From positions 1 through 7,617 of the forward strand of contig JAFYOA010000026.1 in the NCBI GenBank assembly GCA_017547865.1: a stretch of 7,617 bases of DNA, read 5' to 3'. Below the pieces are notes generated by a model, which worked only from the letters and a program-made list of their open reading frames with translations, was not told where the DNA came from and did not search any database. How positions within the stretch are numbered: the first letter of the stretch is position 1; each line of letters begins with the position of its first letter. A program made the translations under genes and the position numbers. Shown piece after piece: positions 1-5,380 of this stretch. The DNA comes from Clostridia bacterium (lineage in GTDB: Bacteria > Bacillota_A > Clostridia > Oscillospirales > Acutalibacteraceae).

Positions 1-579
1 CGGCAGTACATTCTGCACCGCCTGCCCAAGCACGGCACCAATGCAGAAGAGCTGAACGGTTTCTCCGCCCGTGTACTGGATGACCTTTCCACCGTATCCG
101 GCCAGAAGAACGGCCGCGGCGGCCTTTATATGCCCGCTTTTTATCCCCACGATATTTACCGACCGCTCGGCCTGAAAACCGGCGCCACACCGGACGGACG
201 CGCCGCAAACACGCCGCTCGCGCGCGGTGTTTCCCCCAGCGAGTTCATTGCCTGCGACAGCCCGCTGGATGTGATCCACAGCATGAAGGATATCGACTTC
301 ACAAAGTATGCCGATTCGTTCATCACCGAGATCACTCTGCCCCGTATGGAAGATACCGAAAAAGGAGTTCAGATCCTGCTGAGCATCATCGACGCTTTCC
401 TGCACGCAGAAGGCTCCTCCCTGCAGTTCAATCTGATCGACCGGAACCTGCTGCTGGAAGCCCGGCAAAACCCGGAGCAGCACCACGGTTTGTTTGTGCG
501 CGTGTGCGGTTACAGTGCCGCCTTTGTGTTCCTTAACGAAGAGACCCAGAACGAGATCATCAACCGGGCGATTCGCTGA
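1..579 (+). CDS. Glycyl radical enzyme (pyruvate formate-lyase family), C-terminal part, 5' truncated
   Basis: The frame is open from base 1 and stops at TGA 577-579, giving 193 residues of the C-terminal end. The N-terminal part, including the catalytic Cys region, lies outside the window. The C-terminal glycyl radical motif is clear: R-V-C-G-Y-S-A-A-F, with the radical-bearing glycine codon at 508-510. It is preceded by the family's usual L-Q-F-N and N-P-E-x-H-x-x-L-x-V segments and followed by a short E-x-Q-x-E-I-I-x-R tail. The family's T-P-D-G-R motif is encoded near 190-204. These enzymes store a glycine radical made by a radical-SAM activase and act only without oxygen. The stretch after T-P-D-G-R (S-P-S-E-F-I-A-C-D-S-P) differs from the G-P-T-A type of sequence I expect in PFL and diol-dehydratase members, so the substrate cannot be named. 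No activase is visible here. Family confidence is high; substrate is unknown. Confidence 0.9.
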   Translation, partial: RQYILHRLPKHGTNAEELNGFSARVLDDLSTVSGQKNGRGGLYMPAFYPHDIYRPLGLKTGATPDGRAANTPLARGVSPSEFIACDSPLDVIHSMKDIDFTKYADSFITEITLPRMEDTEKGVQILLSIIDAFLHAEGSSLQFNLIDRNLLLEARQNPEQHHGLFVRVCGYSAAFVFLNEETQNEIINRAIR

Positions 580-609
580 ACTGCAGTATCCTGATCAAAC
601 AGCAAAATA

Positions 610-646
610 AAAACAGAGTCACCTGCAGAAGATGGCTCTGTTTTTT
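610..646. terminator. Bidirectional intrinsic terminator between convergent genes
   Basis: A 12-bp stem (610-621 with 633-644, one G-U pair) and an 11-nt loop are followed by six T's on the + strand, 30 bp after the glycyl radical enzyme stop. The opposite strand also has a T-rich tail (A-rich 604-613), so it can serve the convergent - strand gene, whose TGA stop (619-621) lies inside the hairpin. Confidence 0.85.
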
Positions 647-933
647 ATTGACTGTTTTTTATTCAGGAATTTGCCAGCGGCCCATTTAATAAGGAGAATA
701 ACGCCTGCCAGTGCGGCCACTTTCACCAGCGAGACTGCCGCGGTGGTAACGATCACCGGGACAAGCTGTTCTGCCGGCAGAGTACCGTATACAGCGGCAA
801 TATCTTTTTTCACCCACATAAACAAAATAAATGCAATTGAGAGTGCGGCAGCCGCCAGTCGCCAGGGTTCCTTTTTCCGCTTGCTTATAAAATTCTCTTT
901 AAAAAATTCCCTTGTTGTACCTGAGCATCGCAT
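619..933 (-). CDS. Small two-helix membrane protein, unknown function
   Basis: A 104-residue product I cannot assign to a family. A basic N-terminus (K-R-K-K around residues 18-21) precedes a hydrophobic segment at about residues 25-42 and a longer one at about 58-86, followed by a Lys/Arg-rich tail. This fits two membrane helices. The chosen ATG (931-933) overlaps the end of the upstream DUF3784-like gene by 35 nt. It has only a weak GGGG ribosome site about 10 nt upstream, so translation probably depends on the upstream gene. The next ATG (residue 39) would remove most of the first helix, so the longer form is preferred. The TGA stop falls inside the shared terminator hairpin. It forms one transcript with the gene before it. 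The opposite-strand frame over the same bases has no protein-like features. Confidence 0.55.
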   Translation of the reverse strand: MRCSGTTREFFKENFISKRKKEPWRLAAAALSIAFILFMWVKKDIAAVYGTLPAEQLVPVIVTTAAVSLVKVAALAGVILLIKWAAGKFLNKKQSIKNRAIFCR

Positions 934-1228
934 AAAAGCTTAGCCCCAATCCAACCACAAGTCCGGCAATCAACACTATGGTTCCGGCCAAAGTGAACGC
1001 CTGCACATGGGTGTATAGAGCGGCACCCATCAGCAAACCATAAATCACCAGCACCCCGCCGATGATAATTGTACCCAAGCCCACCAGCCGGCCGAAAGAA
1101 AGCCGGTCTTCCTCCGTCACCCGGCTGCGGTGGTAAGAATGCAGCGAGGAAATGTTCCCTTTCATATTGGAAATGCCCAGGGCAATGCACACCATGCCCA
1201 CAAGGCAGGCAACGATCACACCATCCAC
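899..1228 (-). CDS. DUF3784-like small membrane protein
   Basis: A 109-residue protein with three hydrophobic segments (about residues 3-19, 47-68 and 76-101). Between the first two is a conserved-looking cytoplasmic or extracellular loop, M-K-G-N-I-S-S-L-H-S-Y-H-R-S-R-V followed by an acidic stretch and F-G-R-L-V-G-L-G. I recognise this pattern from Firmicute DUF3784 proteins, whose function is not established. I start it at GTG 1228-1226, which has an AGAGGAG site 8 nt upstream. The frame could be extended to a TTG at 1279, but that extension contains the promoter -10 box and the ribosome site, so it cannot be translated from this promoter. It heads a two-gene unit with the overlapping small membrane protein. 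The family call rests on memory of the motif, not a search. Confidence 0.7.
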   Translation of the reverse strand: MDGVIVACLVGMVCIALGISNMKGNISSLHSYHRSRVTEEDRLSFGRLVGLGTIIIGGVLVIYGLLMGAALYTHVQAFTLAGTIVLIAGLVVGLGLSFYAMLRYNKGIF

Positions 1229-1261
1229 ACGAGTCACTCCTCTTCCGTATAGTTTATTTTC

Positions 1262-1290
1262 ATTATACCATAAAGTCAAAACAGTGACAA
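1262..1290 (-). promoter_or_regulatory. Sigma-70-type promoter of the DUF3784-like gene
   Basis: On the - strand TTGTCA (1290-1285), a 17-nt spacer and a perfect TATAAT (1267-1262), with TGG just before it (extended -10). It lies 33 nt upstream of the GTG start, and its position rules out the longer TTG-initiated version of the gene. Confidence 0.8.
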
Positions 1291-1338
1291 CTCACAAAGA
1301 GAAAAACAGCCAAACGAAGCGGAACAGGGAATAAAAGC

Positions 1339-1359
1339 AAGTAAAACAGTACAGCTGTT
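1339..1359 (-). terminator. Possible weak terminator after the lipoprotein gene
   Basis: A 5-bp stem (AACAG/CTGTT, 1355-1359 with 1345-1349) and 5-nt loop are followed on the - strand by a short T-rich run, 27 bp past the lipoprotein stop. The stem is short and the T tract is broken. Without it, the lipoprotein transcript would run into the DUF3784-like promoter. Confidence 0.25.
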
Positions 1360-1385
1360 CGATAAATTGGAATTTGTCTAATAGA

Positions 1386-1802
1386 TTACACTATATCAAA
1401 TTCAACAGAGATATATTTATTATCAACTTGCTTTAAAAGTCTATATTGACCTGTTGGTAATTCGCCGTATAACCATTTCCAATCAACATTTAGTGTAATT
1501 TCTTTGTTTTTACTATTTTCTTCAATGAGATATCCAATGTCCTCGAACCCATAGTCATCAATAATGGTTTCAACTTCGTACCACTTGCCGTTGCTTTCTT
1601 TTTCTATTTTATACCATTCTCCATACTCAAAAGGTTTATCGTTGGTATCTTTAATTATTATGGTAGCACCAGACGGAGAAACATTTAAAATACGAATACT
1701 AACATTTGGAATTTCAGTAGATTGATATGTTGTTTCCTGTGAACAACCAATCAGACCAAAAATACATACTAACGATAAAAGTATTGCTATCAACTTTTTC
1801 AT
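1386..1802 (-). CDS. Small lipoprotein with bacterial Ig-like (Big_14-type) domain
   Basis: A 138-residue product. Residues 1-20 are a lipoprotein signal peptide: M-K-K, a hydrophobic core, and lipobox L17-I18-G19-C20, so the mature protein should be lipid-anchored outside the membrane from C20. The rest resembles the Ig-like domain of Firmicute surface lipoproteins: S-G-A-T-I-I-I-K-D-T, then Y-G-E-W-Y-x-I-E-K, G-K-W-Y-E-V, D-I-G-Y and L-Y-G-E-L-P-x-G-x-Y-R near the end. Binding partner and role are unknown. ATG 1802-1800 was chosen because an AAAGGAG site lies 9 nt upstream; a TTG at 1829 would place that site inside the coding region. The gene is strikingly AT-rich (many AAA, ATT and TTA codons) against GC-rich neighbours on both sides, which suggests horizontal acquisition. 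It has its own promoter and no operon partner. Confidence 0.8.
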   Translation of the reverse strand: MKKLIAILLSLVCIFGLIGCSQETTYQSTEIPNVSIRILNVSPSGATIIIKDTNDKPFEYGEWYKIEKESNGKWYEVETIIDDYGFEDIGYLIEENSKNKEITLNVDWKWLYGELPTGQYRLLKQVDNKYISVEFDIV

Positions 1803-1842
1803 AAAATCACACTCCTTTGTCAAATTCAAGTTTGTTTAATTG

Positions 1843-1871
1843 ATTATAGCATAATTTGTTGTGAATTCCAA
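1843..1871 (-). promoter_or_regulatory. Promoter of the lipoprotein gene
   Basis: On the - strand TTGGAA (1871-1866), a 17-nt spacer and a perfect TATAAT (1848-1843), preceded by TGC (extended -10). It lies about 40 nt upstream of the ATG. The -35 box is part of a 9-bp sequence repeated inverted on the far side of the gene (1366-1374). Confidence 0.75.
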
Positions 1872-1936
1872 TGATATACTATCCGTTTCTTCATATGCCG
1901 AAGGCATATATTGCCCACCGAAAGTTGATATCATTG
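1869..1936. repeat. Nested inverted-repeat element between lipoprotein promoter and tRNA terminator
   Basis: A perfect 9-bp inverted repeat, CAATGATAT (1869-1877) and ATATCATTG (1928-1936), encloses a second hairpin with a perfect 7-bp stem (1893-1899 with 1903-1909, loop GAA). The 68-bp unit ends where the tRNA terminator T tract begins and overlaps the lipoprotein -35 box. It has no T tail of its own, so it does not look like a terminator. It could be a small palindromic repeat, a regulator site or a remnant of an insertion. Confidence 0.45.
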
Positions 1937-1975
1937 TAAAAAACCTCTCTTGTCTCGGTAGACAAAAGAGGTTTT
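1937..1975 (-). terminator. Terminator of the tRNA-Leu gene
   Basis: A 16-bp stem (1975-1960 with 1955-1940, one G-U pair) and a 4-nt loop end in a run of six T's on the - strand, starting 5 nt after the CCA end of the tRNA. This is a strong intrinsic terminator that makes the tRNA a single-gene transcript. Confidence 0.88.
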
Positions 1976-1980
1976 CTACA

Positions 1981-2067
1981 TGGTGCTGGTGACCGGGATC
2001 GAACCGGTACGCCGTTGCCGGCAAGGGATTTTAAGTCCCTGGCGTCTGCCTGTTCCGCCACACCAGC
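1981..2067 (-). tRNA. tRNA-Leu (anticodon UAA)
   Basis: On the - strand, an 87-nt class II tRNA with CCA encoded (1983-1981). The acceptor stem is GCTGGTG (2067-2061) paired with CACCAGC (1991-1985). The anticodon stem AGGGA/TCCCT encloses the loop CTTAAAA, giving anticodon TAA. A long variable arm (CCG/CGG with a GCAA loop) identifies the leucine type, and the T arm is ACCGG-TTCGATC-CCGGT. It reads UUA and, by wobble, UUG codons. All stems are intact. It has its own promoter and terminator, and its 3' end faces the AT-rich lipoprotein patch. Confidence 0.97.
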
Positions 2068-2081
2068 ATTTCTTTTCAAAT

Positions 2082-2110
2082 ATGATAACACATACCGAAC
2101 ATAAAAGCAA
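2082..2110 (-). promoter_or_regulatory. Promoter of tRNA-Leu
   Basis: On the - strand TTGCTT (2110-2105), a 17-nt spacer and TATCAT (2087-2082), with TGT before it (extended -10). The predicted start of transcription is about 8 nt before the mature tRNA 5' end at 2067. Confidence 0.7.
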
Positions 2111-2187
2111 ATGTTTTTCGGGCAAAAGTGCCAACACAGCCCCTTTAAATTTTACAGCCGCAACACCGCACAGTGCCGCCTTTTCCG

Positions 2188-2217
2188 TTGACTTTCGCTG
2201 CCGGGGTGGTGTATACT
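2188..2217 (+). promoter_or_regulatory. Promoter of the kinase-mutarotase operon
   Basis: TTGACT (2188-2193), an 18-nt spacer and TATACT (2212-2217). It lies 57 nt upstream of the kinase ATG, and no better pair is seen in the 2111-2274 interval. Confidence 0.7.
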
Positions 2218-2221
2218 GTTC

Positions 2222-2242
2222 TTGCCAATGTCTTTTTGGCAA
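2222..2242 (+). promoter_or_regulatory. Operator-like inverted repeat at the operon transcription start
   Basis: A perfect 7-bp inverted repeat, TTGCCAA-N7-TTGGCAA, begins 5 nt after the -10 box, about at the predicted +1. A repressor bound here would block initiation. Alternatively it may form a stem-loop at the very 5' end of the mRNA. No T tract follows, so it is not a terminator. The ribosome site GGAGG (2262-2266) is downstream and free of the stem. Confidence 0.5.
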
Positions 2243-2274
2243 AATAAAGCATTTTCTCACTGGAGGATTGTACT

Positions 2275-3228
2275 ATGAAATATTATCTCGGCGTCGACGT
2301 CGGCGGCACCAACCTGGCCGTAGGCGTTGTGGATGAAGAAAACAAGATCATTGCCCGTGTCAACACCGCCTGTCCCGTTCCCTGCCCGGAAGAGACTTTC
2401 TGCGATGCTCTGGCCGGTGTGATCCACGAAGCCCTGGACAAGGCCGGCATCACCCTGGATGACCTGCCGTGGATCGGCCTGGGCTGCCCCGGCACCGTGA
2501 ACCGCGACACCGGTGTGATCGAGTTTGCCAACAACCTGGGTTACTCCAACTTCCCCCTGCGCGATATGCTCTCTGCCCGTCTCGGCGGCAAAGAGATCAT
2601 TCTTGAAAACGATGCCAACGCCGCCGCTTACGGCGAATTCAAGGCCGGCTCTCTGCGCGGCGCCACCAATGCTGTTGCCATTACCCTGGGCACCGGCATC
2701 GGCAGCGGCATCATCATCGATGGCAAGATCTATGCCGGTTCCAACTTCGCCGCCGGCGAAATGGGCCACCATGTTATCGTTGCCAACGGTTACCCCTGCA
2801 ACTGCGGCCGCAACGGCTGCTGGGAAGCCTACGCTTCTGCCACCGCTCTTATCCGCTGCACCAAAGATGCCATGAAGGCTCATCCGGAATCCAAGATGTG
2901 GGAACTGGTGAACGGCGACATCGAAAAGGTGAACGGCCGTACCTCTTTTGACGGCATGCGTGCCGGCGACCCCGTTGCACAGGAAGTGGTGGACAACTAC
3001 ATCATGTATCTGGGCTGCGGTCTGGCCAACGTGGTCAACACCTTCCAGCCGGACATCCTCTGCATCGGCGGCGGTATCTGCAACGAGCGTGAGACCCTGC
3101 TGGGCCCCGTGCGCGCCTATGTGGAAAAGGAACGCTATTCCATGAACTCCGATAAGAACACCAAGCTCATCCGTGCCGAACTGGGCAACGATGCCGGTAT
3201 CATCGGCGCCGCTCTGCTGGGCAAATAA
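2275..3228 (+). CDS. ROK-family sugar kinase (glucokinase-like)
   Basis: A 317-residue cytoplasmic kinase of full family length. ROK glucokinases phosphorylate glucose with ATP to glucose 6-phosphate. The N-terminal phosphate-binding loop is D8-V-G-G-T12. The catalytic segment E111-N-D-A-N has the likely base D113. A glycine-rich stretch L-G-T-G-I-G-S-G is at 138-145. The ROK signature G-E-M-G-H (161-165) precedes the zinc-binding C175-x-C177-G-x-x-G-C182-x-E184, with H165 as the fourth ligand. A second nucleotide-binding glycine run, G-G-G, is at 265-267. All key residues are intact. GGAGG lies 8 nt before the ATG, which follows the promoter and the operator-like repeat. It is first in an operon with mutarotase, 15 bp apart. 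There is no N-terminal DNA-binding domain, so it is an enzyme rather than a ROK repressor. Glucose is the likely substrate, but ROK kinases for fructose, ManNAc or allose look similar. Confidence 0.9.
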   Translation: MKYYLGVDVGGTNLAVGVVDEENKIIARVNTACPVPCPEETFCDALAGVIHEALDKAGITLDDLPWIGLGCPGTVNRDTGVIEFANNLGYSNFPLRDMLSARLGGKEIILENDANAAAYGEFKAGSLRGATNAVAITLGTGIGSGIIIDGKIYAGSNFAAGEMGHHVIVANGYPCNCGRNGCWEAYASATALIRCTKDAMKAHPESKMWELVNGDIEKVNGRTSFDGMRAGDPVAQEVVDNYIMYLGCGLANVVNTFQPDILCIGGGICNERETLLGPVRAYVEKERYSMNSDKNTKLIRAELGNDAGIIGAALLGK

Positions 3229-3243
3229 TGCGGAGGAACAACC

Positions 3244-4290
3244 ATGAGCATTGTTAAATCCGTTTTCGGTACGCTGCCGGACGGCCGCACCGCTGACCTG
3301 TACACCCTGAAAAACAAGAACGGCGTGACTGTGACTGTAACCAACTACGGCTGCCGCTTCATCAACATTTATGCCCCGGACCGTGACGGCAACATGGGCG
3401 ACGTGGTGCTGGGCCACCGCACGTTGGAAGAATACCTGGGCCGCGATTTCCAGGGTTCTCTCATTGGCCGCTATGCCAACCGCATTGCCGGCGGTGAATT
3501 CACCATTGACGGCAAAACCTACACCCTGGCCAAGAACGATAAGAACAATGCCATTCACGGCGGCCCCACCGGCTACCACCAGGTGCTGTGGAATGTTGCC
3601 GAGACCGTGGACAGCGACACGCCTTCCATCGCCTTTACCCATGTGAGCCCCGATGGTGACGAAGGTTACCCGGGCAAGCTGGATATGAAAGTGGTGTACA
3701 GCCTTTCCGAAGACAACGAGCTTTCTTTGGAATACAATGCTGTAAGCGACGCTGCCACCCCCATCAACTTCACCAATCACTCTTACTTTAACCTGGCCGG
3801 CGACCAGACCACACCCGTGCTGGATACCGAGCTGATGATCTGCGCCGATTACGTTACCGCTGTAAACGAAGCACTCATCCCCAACGGCGAGTTCCTGCCG
3901 GTAAAGGGCACTCCGCTGGATTTCACCGCGCCCAAGACCATTGGCCGCGACCTGCCCAGCGACCACCCCACCGTGGCAAAAATCGGCGGCTATGACCACA
4001 ACTTCTGCATTCTGGGCACCGGCATGCGCAAGTGCGCCGAAGCCTATCACCCCGCCACCGGCCGTGTGATGGAAGTCTTCACCGATCTTCCCGGCATGCA
4101 GCTGTACAGCTTCCCCTCTGGCGGTCCTGCCATTGGCAAGAACGGCCTGCCCTACTGCCCCTTCAACGCCTTCTGCCTGGAGACCCAGTTCTACCCCGAT
4201 TCCCCGCACCACGAGAACTTCCCCTTCCGTTACCAGCCCGCCGGTGAGCCTTTCAAGACCACCACGGTCTACAAGTTCTCCGCCAAATAA
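3244..4290 (+). CDS. galM: Aldose 1-epimerase (galactose mutarotase)
   Basis: A 348-residue protein of the usual mutarotase length. It interconverts alpha and beta anomers of free aldoses such as galactose and glucose. The family motifs appear in order: G-R-Y-A-N-R80-I-A-G-G, N-A-I-H105-G-G, P-D-G-D-E-G-Y-P-G, N-F-T-N-H179-S-Y-F-N-L, Y-D251-H-N-F and C-L-E313-T-Q-x-Y-P-D-S-P. By comparison with characterised GalM enzymes, E313 is the likely base and H179 the likely acid, with H105, R80 and D251 in the sugar site. All are present. There is no signal peptide, so it is cytoplasmic. GGAGGA lies 7 nt before the ATG, and the gene follows the kinase by 15 bp, so the two are co-transcribed. A mutarotase next to a hexose kinase fits conversion of sugar released by disaccharide hydrolysis or uptake into the anomer used downstream. 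A strong terminator follows 9 bp after the stop. Confidence 0.94.
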   Translation: MSIVKSVFGTLPDGRTADLYTLKNKNGVTVTVTNYGCRFINIYAPDRDGNMGDVVLGHRTLEEYLGRDFQGSLIGRYANRIAGGEFTIDGKTYTLAKNDKNNAIHGGPTGYHQVLWNVAETVDSDTPSIAFTHVSPDGDEGYPGKLDMKVVYSLSEDNELSLEYNAVSDAATPINFTNHSYFNLAGDQTTPVLDTELMICADYVTAVNEALIPNGEFLPVKGTPLDFTAPKTIGRDLPSDHPTVAKIGGYDHNFCILGTGMRKCAEAYHPATGRVMEVFTDLPGMQLYSFPSGGPAIGKNGLPYCPFNAFCLETQFYPDSPHHENFPFRYQPAGEPFKTTTVYKFSAK

Positions 4291-4299
4291 AACGCACAG

Positions 4300-4329
4300 G
4301 CCTGCCGCAGCAATGCGGCGGGCTTTTTT
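4300..4329 (+). terminator. Intrinsic terminator of the kinase-mutarotase operon
   Basis: A GC-rich 10-bp stem (4300-4309 with 4314-4323, one T-G pair) with a GCAA tetraloop is followed by six T's. It sits 9 bp after the mutarotase stop. Confidence 0.92.
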
Positions 4330-4368
4330 ATCTGCAGGCCGAAAAAGATGATATTTTTCACTTTTTTA

Positions 4369-4398
4369 AAGACAATCGGTCGGCTTCTGTGGTATACT
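4369..4398 (+). promoter_or_regulatory. Promoter of the C39-like peptidase gene
   Basis: TATACT (4393-4398) with TGG before it forms an extended -10. A weaker -35, AAGACA (4369-4374), lies 18 nt upstream. The ATG follows 28 nt later, with AAGGAG (4415-4420) as ribosome site. Confidence 0.65.
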
Positions 4399-4426
4399 GG
4401 TACACAGACTAACCAAGGAGCGACCT

Positions 4427-5293
4427 ATGTTTTCATACCACACAAAAAATTCCGCCTGCTCCATTGTGCTGGCGGTGTGCCTGTTCATCCTGGCTTTTGT
4501 AAGCTCCGTCACGCTGCAGCAACCGGTCATTCCCGCGGAAGAGCCTCTTCCGCCTGCGGCGGAGGGCCCCTCTACAACGGCCGAATTCAAAATTCCCCAG
4601 GCCCTGCTGCTTGTTCAGGACGAAACGCACAACGCGGAGACCATCGACCGCACCATTCTTTTCCCCTACGGCGAACCCCGGTCCGAAACTGCCGAAGAAC
4701 ATATTCTGCAGGTGCCTTTTATGGATCAATCGGCCTACCCCACCGGCTGCGAAAGTGTAAGCACGGTGATGCTGCTGCAGTACTACGACATTGACATGGA
4801 CGTAGACACCTTCATTGATAATTATTTGGAGACTCACGATTACTATACCATTGGCAGCACCCTCTATGCTGTCCACCCTGCCGATGCCTTTATTGGTGAC
4901 CCGCGCAGCAACACGGGCTTTGGGTGCTATTCGCCGGTGATTTACCGCGCCCTGGGAAAATGCCTGCCGGAAAGTTTTGAAGTAGAAGATGTTTCCGGCC
5001 AAAGTTTGGAAGATTTGTGCCATAGATACATCGATTTAGGCCACCCGGTGCTGGTGTGGGCTACCATGCACATGTGGGCCACCAGTAACGGTTTTTCCTG
5101 GCATATTCCGGGAAGCAGCGAAACTTTTACCTGGCTGAATAACGAACACTGCCTGGTGCTTGTAGGCTACGACAGCGAGTATTATTACTTCAACGATCCG
5201 CTGAGCAGCAGCGCCCCCACCGCGTATGCGCGCGAACTGGTGGAACGGCGCTATGCGGAGCTTGGGATGCAGGCGCTGGTCGTGCACCCGTGA
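4427..5293 (+). CDS. Membrane-anchored C39-like cysteine peptidase
   Basis: A 288-residue protein. Residues 12-30 are a hydrophobic N-terminal segment with K7 on the inside, acting as a membrane anchor or signal peptide, followed by a Pro/Glu-rich linker (31-50). The catalytic domain begins near residue 93 (I-L-Q-V-P-F-M-D-Q). It shows Q101, nucleophile C108 in T-G-C-E-S-V, then H241 in N-E-H-C-L-V-L-V-G-Y and D257 in F-N-D-P. This matches the Q/C/H/D arrangement of the Peptidase_C39_2 family. There is no ABC transporter or bacteriocin precursor nearby, so it is unlikely to be a leader-processing C39 protease. These free-standing versions are probably extracytoplasmic, and their substrates are mostly unknown. 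AAGGAG lies 6 nt before the ATG. The gene is transcribed alone from its own promoter and ends at a terminator. Confidence 0.82.
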   Translation: MFSYHTKNSACSIVLAVCLFILAFVSSVTLQQPVIPAEEPLPPAAEGPSTTAEFKIPQALLLVQDETHNAETIDRTILFPYGEPRSETAEEHILQVPFMDQSAYPTGCESVSTVMLLQYYDIDMDVDTFIDNYLETHDYYTIGSTLYAVHPADAFIGDPRSNTGFGCYSPVIYRALGKCLPESFEVEDVSGQSLEDLCHRYIDLGHPVLVWATMHMWATSNGFSWHIPGSSETFTWLNNEHCLVLVGYDSEYYYFNDPLSSSAPTAYARELVERRYAELGMQALVVHP

Positions 5294-5296
5294 AAA

Positions 5297-5327
5297 GTTG
5301 ACAGTTGAAAGTGGACAGTGGAAAGTT
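5297..5327 (+). repeat. Four degenerate heptad repeats GT(T/G)GA(C/A)A
   Basis: Tandem heptamers GTTGACA, GTTGAAA, GTGGACA and GTGGAAA (5297-5324) and a partial GTT begin 3 nt after the peptidase stop and end just before the terminator stem. Variation is restricted to positions 3 and 6. The repeats are noncoding. Similar heptameric arrays are scattered in intergenic DNA of several bacterial groups; the role is unknown. Confidence 0.7.
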
Positions 5328-5331
5328 AAAA

Positions 5332-5358
5332 AGAGACGTTTCAAACGTCTCTTTTTTT
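5332..5358. terminator. Bidirectional terminator between peptidase and SLOG genes
   Basis: An 8-bp stem AGAGACGT/ACGTCTCT (5332-5339 with 5345-5352) with loop TTCAA is flanked by A's on the left and seven T's on the right. It can therefore stop the + strand peptidase transcript and the convergent - strand SLOG transcript. Confidence 0.85.
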
Positions 5359-5380
5359 ATTGCTCAAAATATCAATCTAT

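Noticed and set aside
1290..1981. Tested whether the 3' end of tRNA-Leu is duplicated at the far side of the AT-rich patch (att sites)
   Set aside because: No stretch of the tRNA 3' end was found by eye around 1290-1385, and no integrase is present, so a classic tRNA-integrated island is not supported within this window.
1836..2260. Several short - strand frames across the tRNA-Leu gene
   Set aside because: They are translations of the tRNA and its flanks. The product V-A-E-Q-A-D-A-R-D-L-K-S-L is a familiar artefact of tRNA-Leu genes.
2257..4212. A 651-residue open frame on the - strand across the kinase and mutarotase genes
   Set aside because: It is the antisense of two clearly conserved genes with strong third-position GC bias, which suppresses stop codons on the opposite strand. 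It has no recognisable motif and a low-complexity Ala/Gly/Val/His composition.
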